64,000 nucleotides of DNA from Bacillota bacterium (GCA_009780065.1 WRAS01000006.1:1-64000); one strand, 5' to 3'; numbered from the stretch's first letter, positions 24,605-33,821 are shown. Made by a program: numbers and translations. The notes: generated from the sequence alone by a model not told the origin.

Positions 24605-25660
24605 TTAAATTATCTCACCACGGAGGTTTTTTTGCATTAGTGTTGCGATTTCCTTGTATGTTTTTTCCCCGCCGAGAAGCCATGCCAGTTTTGCAACCGC
24701 AGCCTGGATAGTCATATTTTGTGCAGGGATTGCACCCAATTCATGCGCAAGTACAGATGGTTCGTATATGGACATGCATGCACAACCCGTTGGGGCTTGG
24801 GATGTTATTACAAGCGGGATTTGCTTTTCTTGCAGGTATTTAAAGGCAAGACGCAAGTTTGGGAATGCGGCGGTATCTGGCGCGATGTTTGGGACGCCAC
24901 TGCCGTAACTTTTTAGAATGAAACCTTTTGTGCCTGTGTTGGCAAGATCGGTTACTATTTGGCTGTCCAATCCAGGAAATTCAGAAAGCACCACAATATT
25001 GTTTTCGAAGGTATTACGTATTTTCAATGACTTTACAGTTTTGGCATATGGCTGTAGTTGTGATAAATGGTGGGCAATTTCTGGCTCGTTAAATGTAATA
25101 GCGGCACCTATTGTTCCCAAAGGGCGAAAGCGATGTGTGCATTTAAATGCATCGTAGTCAATTTCATTCTGTTTTACAACGCGCGTGCCAGAAATGATTT
25201 GTGTACCAAAGACCAAATATACGCCGACCAAATCACGACGAGATGAGAGTACACGCAGACAGTTTTCAAGGTTAAGGATGGAGTCGCTTCCCAGTGTGCC
25301 AAATGCAGCCTGAGAACCCGTGAAGCAAACGGGCTTGCCAAGATTACCAAGAGCAAAAGCAGTTGCAGCGGTTGCATAACCCATAGTTTCTGTGCCATGC
25401 GTGATAATGAAACCATCATATGCATCATAATGGAAAACGATGGTATCGATGATTTGCTGCCAATCTTGCATTATCATATTTGCGCTGTCTTTGTTTAGGA
25501 TTGTGGTTGCGTCAATGACAGAAATATCTGGACCCAATTTATCTTTTAGCATTCGAACAAAATCGTTACCTGTTTGGCTGGTCTCGTCACTTTTGAGAAT
25601 GCCTTTTTCGTCGTGTGATTGGCTGATGGTACCGCCTGTTGATATTACCAATATTTTCAT
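24605..25660 (-). CDS. ansA: L-asparaginase (type I, cytoplasmic)
   Basis: 351 residues from the ATG at 25660, which has an AAAGGGG site; the upstream ATG at 25696 overlaps clpC. The two catalytic threonine motifs are present: STGGTISQ at the N-terminus and ITHGTETMGYAA near residue 90. A C-terminal domain with SYGSGVPN follows. It hydrolyses Asn to Asp and ammonia. No signal peptide, so the cytoplasmic form. Begins 10 nt after the clpC stop, hence probably in the same transcript. Confidence 0.9.
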   Translation of the reverse strand: MKILVISTGGTISQSHDEKGILKSDETSQTGNDFVRMLKDKLGPDISVIDATTILNKDSANMIMQDWQQIIDTIVFHYDAYDGFIITHGTETMGYATAATAFALGNLGKPVCFTGSQAAFGTLGSDSILNLENCLRVLSSRRDLVGVYLVFGTQIISGTRVVKQNEIDYDAFKCTHRFRPLGTIGAAITFNEPEIAHHLSQLQPYAKTVKSLKIRNTFENNIVVLSEFPGLDSQIVTDLANTGTKGFILKSYGSGVPNIAPDTAAFPNLRLAFKYLQEKQIPLVITSQAPTGCACMSIYEPSVLAHELGAIPAQNMTIQAAVAKLAWLLGGEKTYKEIATLMQKNLRGEII

Positions 25661-25670
25661 CTTTACCCCT

Positions 25671-27842
25671 TTAATTAAATTTGAATTCAAGAGCACCGCT
25701 GGTTGCAGTGACCTCTACCCTGCGGACATTGTCTTTTGTAAGAATTTGTTCGGCAATTTTATCCTCCAACTCTGTTTGAATCATACGGCGCAGCGGACGA
25801 ATACCGTATTCAGGCGAAAAGCCTTTTTCCACGATATGGTCAATTGCAGCATCGGTTAGCCATAATGTAATATTCATCGCTGCCAGTTTTTTAACCAATT
25901 TTTCGATGTTGATACGTGCGATTTTGGTTACGTCCTCGCGCGAGAGACTATTGAAGATTACTATGTTATCTATACGATTTATGAATTCTGGTTTAAATCT
26001 TTTTTTCAGTCCCGCCATTACTAGGGCTTCTTCCTCGCTTGGGTTATCTTCGCCTGCGAAACCGATTTTTTTGGTTTTGGACAGGTTTTCCACGCCAGCG
26101 TTGCTGGTCATCACTATTAGGCAGTTTTTGAAACTAGTGGTCTTTCCTTTGTTATCTGTTAGACGACCTTCGTCCAGAATTTGTAGAAAAATGTTATAGA
26201 CATCTGGGTGGGCTTTTTCTATTTCGTCGAACAACACAAGCGAGTATGGATTGCGGCGTACGCGCTCGCATAGTGCTGAGGCATCATCATAGCCCACATA
26301 CCCTGGTGGCGATCCAATAAGTTTAGAGACACTGTGAGATTCTGAGAATTCGCTCATATCCATTTTAATCAGGCATTTTTCGCTGACAAATAGTAATTTA
26401 GCCAATTGTTTACAGACCTCGGTCTTTCCGATTCCAGTACGCCCAAGAAACATAAACGAACCCACCGGACGGTTTTCATCACCCACACCCGCACGCGAGC
26501 GACGCACCGCTTTTGCAATGACTTCGATTGCTTTGTCTTGGCCGATTATATTTTTCTTTAGTTCGGCTTCCAAATTATTTAATTTTTCTTTTTCGCTTGA
26601 ATTAAGTCGTTGTACAGGAATGCCTGTAGATTTGCTTATAACCTCGGCTATGTGGTCTGCGGTTATGGTTTCGTTTGAGGTTCTTATTTTGGCTTTGGCA
26701 CAGGCTTCGTCCAGAACATCAATTGCCTTGTCTGGAAGGTTCCTATCGGTTATGTAACGATCAGAAAGGGTTACCGCAGCAACCACAGCATCGTGCCCGA
26801 TTTGCACGCTGTGAAAGGTTTGAAAGCCTTCTTTAAGTCCGTCTAGGATTTCTATGGCTTGTTCAACTGTTGGCGGGTTGACAATGATTGGGGCAAAACG
26901 GCGTTCAAGAGCGGGGTCTTTTTCAATGAAACGGCGGTATTCTTCCGTGGTTGTAGCACCGATTGTTTGCATCTCGCCACGTGCAAGTTTTGGTTTTAGG
27001 ATTTCGGAGATACCGACCTCGTTCTCTTTGGAGGCTGCGGTTGTTATTGTGTGCAATTCATCAATGAATAGAATTATATCACGGCGTTCTTCGACCAGTT
27101 TTAGTAGTTTTTCCAAACGTGCTTCCAATTCGCCACGGTATTTTGTACCCGCCATAAGGGAACCGATGTCCAGCGAAAATATGGTTTTGTTTTCCAGTTG
27201 TTTTGGTACAGTGCCCGCGACAATACGTAGTGCGAGACCCTCGACAATGGCACTTTTACCCACGCCTGCTTCCCCAATCAGAACAGGGTTGTTTTTTGTT
27301 TTACGCGACAAGATTTCAATCACACGTTGTGTTTCGTCATCACGCCCAATAATGTTATCGATTTTACCATCACGGGCTTTTTTTGTTAAATCCGCGCCCA
27401 TGCGCATTATGTCTTCGGGAAGGGTTGATTCTGATACGCCTCCAGCGTCTGCTGTGTTTGGGTCGATGTCGGAAAGGATTTTTTCGATTAGCGATGAAGA
27501 ACCTGGGCTGAGTCGTTCAAGAACCTGCCTTGTTTGTTCTTCGCGCGCAAGTGCAAGAAGCAGTGCTTCGGAGACCACTGCGGGTTGGTTCATTTTAGCG
27601 CTGATGCTATTTGCGGTCTCCATTATTTGTTCAAATGTCATGTTCGGTACGGGAGCGGTTTGGATGTTTTCCAATGCCTCTTTGGTTATTTTATTGTCCG
27701 CGAGTATTTTGGCAGCCAAACAATTAGGAACGCATGTGACCCCATAAAGCAAGTGTATAGGCATAGGTTTGTTCGTGCCAGCATTTTGTGCCGAGCGCAT
27801 TGCAAAACCAATTATTTTGTGTATGTTTGGTGTAATCTTCAT
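25671..27842 (-). CDS. clpC: Clp ATPase (ClpC-type) without the middle domain
   Basis: 723 residues against about 810 for ClpC. The N-domain (residues 1-140) leads into AAA module D1 (Walker A GEAGVGKSAIVEG) and D2 (Walker A GRTGIGKTEVCK; C-terminal region ends the Clp fold). Between PDKAIDVLDEACAKAKI and ITADHIAEVI there are only a few residues, where ClpC normally has the coiled-coil M-domain, so the domain is absent as in ClpA. ClpC unfolds substrates for ClpP. TAAAAT lies 6 nt before the ATG; no Shine-Dalgarno. Confidence 0.9.
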   Translation of the reverse strand: MKITPNIHKIIGFAMRSAQNAGTNKPMPIHLLYGVTCVPNCLAAKILADNKITKEALENIQTAPVPNMTFEQIMETANSISAKMNQPAVVSEALLLALAREEQTRQVLERLSPGSSSLIEKILSDIDPNTADAGGVSESTLPEDIMRMGADLTKKARDGKIDNIIGRDDETQRVIEILSRKTKNNPVLIGEAGVGKSAIVEGLALRIVAGTVPKQLENKTIFSLDIGSLMAGTKYRGELEARLEKLLKLVEERRDIILFIDELHTITTAASKENEVGISEILKPKLARGEMQTIGATTTEEYRRFIEKDPALERRFAPIIVNPPTVEQAIEILDGLKEGFQTFHSVQIGHDAVVAAVTLSDRYITDRNLPDKAIDVLDEACAKAKIRTSNETITADHIAEVISKSTGIPVQRLNSSEKEKLNNLEAELKKNIIGQDKAIEVIAKAVRRSRAGVGDENRPVGSFMFLGRTGIGKTEVCKQLAKLLFVSEKCLIKMDMSEFSESHSVSKLIGSPPGYVGYDDASALCERVRRNPYSLVLFDEIEKAHPDVYNIFLQILDEGRLTDNKGKTTSFKNCLIVMTSNAGVENLSKTKKIGFAGEDNPSEEEALVMAGLKKRFKPEFINRIDNIVIFNSLSREDVTKIARINIEKLVKKLAAMNITLWLTDAAIDHIVEKGFSPEYGIRPLRRMIQTELEDKIAEQILTKDNVRRVEVTATSGALEFKFN

Positions 27843-27881
27843 GTCATTATTTTACAATATAAAATTTAGTTTGGATAGCGA

Positions 27882-29459
27882 TTATGACTGCCTTTTTCGG
27901 AAGATAAATAACAATAATGCAATCAATGCCAGTATACCAAGTGCAATTGATGGCATTATCCACCACGCAGAGTCAGCCTCCCAAACAGCCCATAGGGTTG
28001 TGTCGCCTGTGATAGTTATTTGCGCGTCAGGGGCATACACAACGGCACCACGCCGTGAAGTTGCCCACCCGCGGAAAGTTTGCCCTTCGCGTTCGTCTGG
28101 TGTTACGAATAGCAGGTTGAATGTATTATTGGCCTCGAGGACTGCGAAATGACGTGTGTGCTGGCCAGTTTGTGCATTACCACCAATATTCAGCGTAAGT
28201 TGATGTCCACGTGCAAATACAGCATGATAAGCGATGGAATTGCCCGCAGTGACATTGGTGAAAGAACCCAGTTGGATTTCGGCATATGGATTTGCCATGT
28301 TGGGTATTGTAGACCATCCACGGAAAACAAATCCATTTGGTATATCGGATGGAATTGGAAAGTAATGCCCCACCCCCACGAGATGTGTGCCAAATGGGAC
28401 ATTGCGTGTAATCGATTCGCGATTTGAAATACCTGCGTTTGTATGATTTGTATGGAAAGTTATTTCGCGGACTTCGCCTGCGGTTGGTTGACGCCATACA
28501 GCGTGCAGTGTGATTGGGTCTATTAGTGGTTGAGTGAAGTCGAATTGGGGTCCATTTTGTGTGAGGCTCCAGTGAAGAAATATGTGACCAATGCGCTGGG
28601 TCGATTGATTTGTTGCAATCGTTGTTATGTTTGAGTGGACATTTCGGCGAATAATTTGCGTTACCGGCGTTCCGCCATGTACGCGATATTGAACGGTTAT
28701 GTAATTGGTTAGACCAATGTTAATTTGGCTGGTCCCATCTATTAGATTTTCAATCTGGGCAAGTGTGATTGGTGTGGTTGCGGTGGGAGAAATCATGGTT
28801 GCAGAGAATTCGCGATAATCAAGGTTTAGCGCAGTAAGCCGCGCGTTTGTTATGAATGAACGATCTACAGAGACAGGGTTTGCAGCGACTGGGGTTATTG
28901 AAAATGCCATAGATGTTGCGGGGCGCAGGCCTGCTGGAATTGGGTCCATCGTCAGTATTGTGGATGTAAAATGTACACCAATTGCGGGGCCACGTAGAGG
29001 GCTTTGGACGTTGCGAGTGCCTGCAATATTGGTGATTGGAAATGCACCGGGAACATTTTCAAATGATTGGTACAGGTGCCAAAAGTTGACGTTGGATGAT
29101 GGTATATATGCACCGTTCCCCGTGAACACAGCACGCAATGTTATGTCGGCAGTAATTGGTGTGTTGAAATTAAATGGAACAGTTGGGGTTTGAGAAGATG
29201 CCCAAAAAACGAAATTCCCCAACGGATGTGTTGGATTTTGTGATGGCGCAGTAACAGTTTGCCCAGTGATCACAGTTGAAGTGGTGGTTACCCATGCAGT
29301 TGCAGTTAAATTGGTGGGGGATTGAAATGTTATCGTCCAAGGTCCCACAGGATTGGCAGATATAGTTTTGTTTTCGTTTGGAATACTGAATACTGCGATA
29401 CCAAAAACAAACAGTGTTAGGCAAAGTAATAATGCAAGCGGTAAAGATTTTCTTTTCAT
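27882..29459 (-). CDS. Surface protein with Listeria-Bacteroides (InlB B-type) repeats
   Basis: 525 residues. An N-terminal signal peptide (LPLALLLCLTLFVFGIAVF) and a C-terminal membrane helix (MPSIALGILALIALLLFIF) ending in basic residues anchor it outside. Between them lie several repeats of the beta-grasp type with the marks ITFQSP, FVFWASSQT, HIFLHWSLTQNG, FVFRGWSTIPN and QTFRGWATSRRG, each followed by an ITLHAVW/TTLWAVW strand. Such repeats are found in adhesins and other surface proteins. An AAGGAG site precedes the ATG, 12 nt after mcsB, so it is cotranscribed with mcsA-mcsB. Confidence 0.85.
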   Translation of the reverse strand: MKRKSLPLALLLCLTLFVFGIAVFSIPNENKTISANPVGPWTITFQSPTNLTATAWVTTTSTVITGQTVTAPSQNPTHPLGNFVFWASSQTPTVPFNFNTPITADITLRAVFTGNGAYIPSSNVNFWHLYQSFENVPGAFPITNIAGTRNVQSPLRGPAIGVHFTSTILTMDPIPAGLRPATSMAFSITPVAANPVSVDRSFITNARLTALNLDYREFSATMISPTATTPITLAQIENLIDGTSQINIGLTNYITVQYRVHGGTPVTQIIRRNVHSNITTIATNQSTQRIGHIFLHWSLTQNGPQFDFTQPLIDPITLHAVWRQPTAGEVREITFHTNHTNAGISNRESITRNVPFGTHLVGVGHYFPIPSDIPNGFVFRGWSTIPNMANPYAEIQLGSFTNVTAGNSIAYHAVFARGHQLTLNIGGNAQTGQHTRHFAVLEANNTFNLLFVTPDEREGQTFRGWATSRRGAVVYAPDAQITITGDTTLWAVWEADSAWWIMPSIALGILALIALLLFIFRKRQS

Positions 29460-29471
29460 GATATCTCCTTG

Positions 29472-30476
29472 TTAGATACGGCTGGTACGCAATACGGTGG
29501 AAATTTTCTTTGCACGGATTTTGTCCCGCGTTTGCGGACTTTCGGCGCGTTCATTTTGGGTGGATATTGTGGCAGGCTGTATTAAAAAAAACAGATCATC
29601 CAGCACGCGAGGCTTGAACTTTATTATACCCAGACAATGTCCTAGTTTAAGCCATGCAAGGTGCTCGGTTGCTTCGTCGCTGCTTATCATGTGGGCGTGG
29701 GACAAAATACCAAAACTGCGCATTATTTGGTCTGTGATTTCATCTGGGCTGGATGTGAAGATGTCTTGCTGGACTTGGATTTCCAAGTTTGCAATTTTTG
29801 TTGTGATTTCTGCGACTTTTTCAATGATTTGTTCTTCGGTCAGACCAAGGCATGCTTGGTTAGATATTTGGTACATGTAGCCAACTGCTTGGCTACCCTC
29901 GCCATGGACACCGCGGATTGTGATGCGTTGTCCGCGGAGGTTATTTATTATCTTTTCGATTTGTTTAGTTTTTGTTAGTGCGGGCAGAAACATCATAATA
30001 CTGGCGCGCATTGCGGTGCCTAGGTTTGTTGGGCAACTGGTAAGGTAACCTAGTTCGTCTGTGTGTGCGATTTTATGTGATTTTTCGATATCGTTTGAAA
30101 TCTTTTTTGCAATTGCATGTGCGGGGTTAAGACCCAAACCCAGTTCGATGACCTGGATTCTTATGTGGTCTTCCTCGCCTAGCATGATACATGTTCTGCG
30201 ATTTTTTTCTTTGTCTTCGTGGGTAACTATCATACCATTTTGTTTGTTGGATAGGATGTTATGACTGAGCAAATGTTGTTCATAGAGTGCGTGTGCGACC
30301 TTGTCAGATAATTGGTCAATGCGACATGAAATGAAACCAGTATTTTTTTGTTTAATGGTTATCGAGATTGGTTCAAAGACATTTTGCTGTGTTGTTTTGA
30401 ATGGGATGGAGTCCAAATTGCGTGCAAAGCGCACGCGTGAGGAGATAATAAGTTGGTCGATAATTTGGCTTTTCAT
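29472..30476 (-). CDS. mcsB: Protein-arginine kinase McsB
   Basis: 334 residues, ATP:guanido phosphotransferase fold. The conserved segments SSRVRFARNL, LGEEDHIRIQVIELG, SCPTNLGTAMRAS (the Cys of guanido kinases) and IRGVHGEGSQAVGYMYQISN are all present. McsB phosphorylates arginines on damaged proteins and so marks them for ClpC-ClpP. An AAAGGGGAG site precedes the ATG; 16 nt after mcsA. Confidence 0.95.
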   Translation of the reverse strand: MKSQIIDQLIISSRVRFARNLDSIPFKTTQQNVFEPISITIKQKNTGFISCRIDQLSDKVAHALYEQHLLSHNILSNKQNGMIVTHEDKEKNRRTCIMLGEEDHIRIQVIELGLGLNPAHAIAKKISNDIEKSHKIAHTDELGYLTSCPTNLGTAMRASIMMFLPALTKTKQIEKIINNLRGQRITIRGVHGEGSQAVGYMYQISNQACLGLTEEQIIEKVAEITTKIANLEIQVQQDIFTSSPDEITDQIMRSFGILSHAHMISSDEATEHLAWLKLGHCLGIIKFKPRVLDDLFFLIQPATISTQNERAESPQTRDKIRAKKISTVLRTSRI

Positions 30477-30492
30477 AGTCTCCCCTTTTATT

Positions 30493-30858
30493 TTAGATTC
30501 CGTGAATTTGTTTTATAATTGGTGCCAGTTGTGTTTTAAATGTTGTATAGCAAACAGAACATCCAAGTTTTGATGTTTTTTTAAACGCAGATAGTTCGTA
30601 CGCACAATTCGTACAGACGATGTTTTTTTCAATGCTTTGTTGGTGAAGTGAACTTATGGATGGTGAGAAACTGGTGATTGTTTTTTCTATTGACGTTATG
30701 GTAGGACCGATGCCTATGCCATAATTGGTGCTGGTGACCGTAAATGAGACTGTTTGTGGTTTTGTTAGACAGCCCGAGCATACGGCGATAGAACGCCCAT
30801 GCATGGGACTGAGTTTATGTATCGTTGCACGATTTTTTTTGCATAATTCGCAGAGCAT
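30493..30858 (-). CDS. mcsA: McsA, zinc-binding activator of McsB
   Basis: 121 residues from the ATG at 30858. Two Cys4 sites are visible: CELC with CSGC near the N-terminus and CTNC with CSVC near the C-terminus. The UVR-type C-terminal helix seen in longer McsA is very short here. McsA activates McsB. The start is set by TTCACT-17 nt-TACAAT ending 6 nt upstream; the earlier ATG at 30876 would lie at the -10 box. No CtsR gene precedes it, unlike the usual ctsR-mcsA-mcsB-clpC order. Confidence 0.86.
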   Translation of the reverse strand: MLCELCKKNRATIHKLSPMHGRSIAVCSGCLTKPQTVSFTVTSTNYGIGIGPTITSIEKTITSFSPSISSLHQQSIEKNIVCTNCAYELSAFKKTSKLGCSVCYTTFKTQLAPIIKQIHGI

Positions 30859-30864
30859 ATTTTC

Positions 30865-30893
30865 ATTGTACAACAAAATCAGTGATTAGTGAA
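30865..30893 (-). promoter_or_regulatory. Leaderless-type promoter of mcsA-mcsB
   Basis: TTCACT (30888-30893), 17 nt, TACAAT (30865-30870), then 6 nt to the mcsA ATG. Confidence 0.6.
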
Positions 30894-30990
30894 TGTTTTT
30901 ATTGTGTTTGACCTGATGGGTCTATTATGGAATTTGACATTAATGTGTAATTTAACTTTGCGTTTTCAAGATTTGGTTATATAATTATTT

Positions 30991-31980
30991 ATGGATTTTG
31001 CAATTAAAATGGATTCCGCGAGAACAATTGTATTTAAAAAGAATCAAGGGATTGTGTTGAACGAAGCGACATGTATTGCCTATGTTGTCAAAAGAGGTGA
31101 GGTTAAGGTTGTTGCCATCGGAAATGATGCCGCAAAGATGATGGACAGAACTGGCGGTGATGTTGTTGTAGTAAACCCAGTAAAGTTGGGACGCATTGCG
31201 GACATTGAACTTGGGAAGACATATTTCCGTGAATTAATTAAAAAGATTGCGGGTGTTATCAAACCAGCGTGTGTGTTTGTTATTCCGTCTACCTTGACCC
31301 GTGATGAGATTAACGATTGGAAGAGTGTTGTATTTTCGTCTAATATCAAGGATGCTGCATTCCTTCCTAGCGTTGTGACAGGCGCGATAGAATTGGGATA
31401 TAATCCGGAGTTAGCGGAGAGCGCACTTGGAATAAATATTTCCGAGGATGGCACGGATATATCCGTTTTATCACTTGGTGGGATTATTCGTGGCGGCGGT
31501 TTGGACGAAGGTGGTGCGAAAATGACGCATGCCATTCGCGAAGGAATACGTAAGAAATTCAATCTTGAGATTGGGAACAATATGTCGCGCGAAGCCAGAA
31601 ACGAGACCCAGACGCTTTATGAAAATGATGGTACCGAATTTTTGGTTACCGGGATAGATATGTTGACACAGATTCCACGTTCTGCTGTTTTGGTTGCGCG
31701 TGATACGTACCAGATGACACTGCCCCTTTATAAAAAAATTGCAAAGGCAATATGCCAAGTTGTTCGTCAATGCGGTCCGGATATTATTCGTGATTTACAA
31801 AGCGGAAGAATCTTTGTAATGGGTGAAGGCGCAGCCGTTGTGGGTGCTCGCGAATTTTTACAGATAGAGATTGGTATGAACGTTGTATTAAATGAAAAGA
31901 GTGTTCATGCAAGTATCATGGCGGCAGGTAAGTTATTAAATAATCCCCAGTTATTACAAAAGTTGGTCAAGGCGAATTAA
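30991..31980 (+). CDS. MreB-like protein with degenerate nucleotide-binding motifs
   Basis: 329 residues aligning with MreB/Mbl along the full length: GIVLNEAT near the start, SLGGIIRGGGLDEGGAKMTHAIR, and GEGAAVVGAREFLQIEIG near the end. The phosphate-1 motif IDLGTANT of MreB is IKMDSART here and the phosphate-2 motif VDIGGGTT is INISEDGT, so both ATP-loop signatures are lost. It may be a non-hydrolysing MreB-fold partner. The TATAAT box ends 5 nt before the ATG; no Shine-Dalgarno. The 3' end overlaps the convergent M50 gene by 27 nt. Confidence 0.85.
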   Translation: MDFAIKMDSARTIVFKKNQGIVLNEATCIAYVVKRGEVKVVAIGNDAAKMMDRTGGDVVVVNPVKLGRIADIELGKTYFRELIKKIAGVIKPACVFVIPSTLTRDEINDWKSVVFSSNIKDAAFLPSVVTGAIELGYNPELAESALGINISEDGTDISVLSLGGIIRGGGLDEGGAKMTHAIREGIRKKFNLEIGNNMSREARNETQTLYENDGTEFLVTGIDMLTQIPRSAVLVARDTYQMTLPLYKKIAKAICQVVRQCGPDIIRDLQSGRIFVMGEGAAVVGAREFLQIEIGMNVVLNEKSVHASIMAAGKLLNNPQLLQKLVKAN

Positions 31981-32730
31981 TTTTTCATTTTCCAGTAGCA
32001 ATTGCTCGAGGTCATTTTCATAGATGACCTTGTTTTGTTTATCGGTTATTATGAATTTTGTGTATGCTGTTTTAGACAATGATTTGTACATATCGAACAA
32101 TGTTGCATCCGATGTTATTGCGATTTCGTGAATTTTGCCTATTTTTTTTTGATGATTAAATTTGGATACAAATGTTGAATTTTTGAAATCCAAGTTAATC
32201 ATGAAAAGCATTGTTACAGAAAAAAGTATCAGCATCAAATTCAAAAAGATAAACCCAATCACGATACATAAAGCAAAGAGTAAATTGGAAAAGATTTGGA
32301 TAAATCTTTGACTACGTGCGGACAGCATTGCGAAGATTTTACCACCGTCAAGTGGATATATTGGAAGTAAATTTAAAATTGAAGGTATAGCATTGGCAAT
32401 TATAAGAATCTCGAGCGAAACAAAAAACATTGGAAAAAGCCAAAGCAGTGATCCCAAAAGTACCGCAAAAATCATATTTCCGAAAGAGCCTGCGAGTAGG
32501 ATTATGATTCTTTCCCGCTTTACGAGGAACGCGGCATTAATTTCGACCTGGGCACCGAATGGGAGCAGGCAAAGTTGTTTCGTTCTAATTCCAAAATGTG
32601 ATGCCGCAATTATATGCGAGAATTCGTGAACAAGGACTGCGATTATTAGTGCCAGTGCAAAACCGCCCACACCCGCAAAGAATGCGAGAATTACAAAAAC
32701 AACAAAGAGTGGGTGGAAAAAGATTTTCAT
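31954..32730 (-). CDS. M50 site-2 metalloprotease (SpoIVFB-like)
   Basis: 258 residues, about four to six membrane helices. The zinc motif is VHEFSHIIAA (HExxH) and the second metal ligand region is LNLLPIYPLDGGKIFAM (the NPxDG type). A C-terminal CBS-like domain (about residues 180-258) follows, as in SpoIVFB, which processes pro-sigma-K in the mother cell. In a sporulating organism SpoIVFB is a fair guess, but other M50 family members share this layout. TCTACA-17 nt-TATACA ends 6 nt before the ATG. Confidence 0.82.
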   Translation of the reverse strand: MKIFFHPLFVVFVILAFFAGVGGFALALIIAVLVHEFSHIIAASHFGIRTKQLCLLPFGAQVEINAAFLVKRERIIILLAGSFGNMIFAVLLGSLLWLFPMFFVSLEILIIANAIPSILNLLPIYPLDGGKIFAMLSARSQRFIQIFSNLLFALCIVIGFIFLNLMLILFSVTMLFMINLDFKNSTFVSKFNHQKKIGKIHEIAITSDATLFDMYKSLSKTAYTKFIITDKQNKVIYENDLEQLLLENEKLIRLDQLL

Positions 32731-32746
32731 TCTTTATGTATATTTT

Positions 32747-32776
32747 AAAAAAGCGTCTTTGTAGACGCTTTTTGTT
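32747..32776 (-). terminator. Intrinsic terminator overlapping the M50 gene promoter
   Basis: AAAAGCGTCT / AGACGCTTTT stem with a T run, after the stop of the gene at 32784. The -35 box (32760-32765) of the M50 gene lies within the hairpin loop and arm. Confidence 0.8.
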
Positions 32777-32783
32777 CTATTTA

Positions 32784-33293
32784 CTATTCGTCGCGTTCGC
32801 CTGGGCGAAATACAAAGAGTCTTAAGTTTATCAGAACAATGGAAAGTACAATTGGGACATAAAACCAGATTGGAAGTGTGCCAATGCCCCAGTCCCCGTT
32901 AACAGTACTCATCACATTAATTGCGCGCCAGATGTATGCACCAGTAAGAATTGTTGCGACGAAATAAAAGTTACCCGCCATGACGTATAGTCTGTTTGTA
33001 CGTGCAAGGTTGCCGATGTTCACGAGGATTAAAATCACAAGCAATAAAATTGTAAAGACAGAAACAATGGCGAACAGAGTTGTTGAATATAACAAAAAGT
33101 TAGCAGAGTTCCATGCCCATTCGTGATTGGTGATATTTGTTACAAAGTACCAGACCTTGTCCCAACCATTTTCGGAAATGAATGCGTTTCCCGAGCCCGT
33201 ATTAATCGCCCAAAAGTCATCATGAAAAAGAACCAGCAATGCCGAGAAACCGATGCTGGAAGCCAATATTATAAAAAACAATAAACGTCTCAT
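32784..33293 (-). CDS. Membrane protein with four helices, unknown
   Basis: 169 residues from the ATG at 33293. Four hydrophobic segments, the first at residues 4-22 and the last near residues 140-160, with a short basic-acid C-terminal tail (RPGERDE). The ATG follows a CATAAT box by 6 nt; the 13-residue longer form would start upstream of the promoter. Not recognised. Confidence 0.75.
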   Translation of the reverse strand: MRRLLFFIILASSIGFSALLVLFHDDFWAINTGSGNAFISENGWDKVWYFVTNITNHEWAWNSANFLLYSTTLFAIVSVFTILLLVILILVNIGNLARTNRLYVMAGNFYFVATILTGAYIWRAINVMSTVNGDWGIGTLPIWFYVPIVLSIVLINLRLFVFRPGERDE

Positions 33294-33299
33294 AACCTT

Positions 33300-33328
33300 A
33301 TTATGAACATAATTACGAAAAATGTCAA
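33300..33328 (-). promoter_or_regulatory. Leaderless-type promoter, consensus -35
   Basis: TTGACA (33323-33328), 17 nt, CATAAT (33300-33305), 6 nt to the ATG at 33293. It begins 2 nt after the rpsI terminator. Confidence 0.75.
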
Positions 33329-33330
33329 AC

Positions 33331-33354
33331 AAAAAGCCCCTTGAGGGGGCTTTT
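33331..33354 (-). terminator. Intrinsic terminator of rplM-rpsI
   Basis: AAAAGCCCC / GGGGCTTTT stem, 4-nt loop, followed by a T run in the direction of rpsI transcription. Confidence 0.88.
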
Positions 33355-33368
33355 GAAATATATAAAGA

Positions 33369-33821
33369 TTAACGCTTGCTGAATTGTGGGGCACGACGGG
33401 CTTTTTTAAGACCGTATTTTTTACGTTCCTTCATACGTGGATCCCGTGTTAGGTAACCGGCTTTTTTAAGTTCTGGTTTGGTCGTTGGTTTGTCTTTTAT
33501 AAGTGCACGGGAAATTCCGTGACGGATTGCACCAGCTTGGCCTGTTAAACCGCCACCGTGAACATTAACAATGATATCATAGTCTTTGGTCTCAGTTAGA
33601 TTTAATGGTTGTGTAACCACAATTTGCAAAAATCCATCTGCGAAATATTCGTTTAGCGGACGGTCGTTGATTATAATATTACCTTTTCCAGGTATGAGAC
33701 GCACACGGGCAATAGATTTTTTGCGGCGACCTGTTGCTGGGGTACCGACCTGTTTAATTGCTTTGCCGGTTTTTTGCACGCGGATTTGCGGCTTTTCTGT
33801 TTGCTTTACTTCTTCAGACAT
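33369..33821 (-). CDS. rpsI: 30S ribosomal protein S9
   Basis: 150 residues. The S9 core starts at [16 protein letters not shown] and ends with the basic tail [11 protein letters not shown] that reaches the P-site tRNA. A 30-residue N-terminal Lys/Gln-rich extension precedes it, longer than the usual 8-12. AAGGAG site; follows rplM by 24 nt, the conserved order. Confidence 0.97.
   Translation of the reverse strand: MSEEVKQTEKPQIRVQKTGKAIKQVGTPATGRRKKSIARVRLIPGKGNIIINDRPLNEYFADGFLQIVVTQPLNLTETKDYDIIVNVHGGGLTGQAGAIRHGISRALIKDKPTTKPELKKAGYLTRDPRMKERKKYGLKKARRAPQFSKR

Noticed and set aside
26854..27747. 297-codon plus-strand ORF
   Set aside because: Antisense shadow of clpC; Ser/Arg/Ile-rich composition typical of reverse-frame reading.
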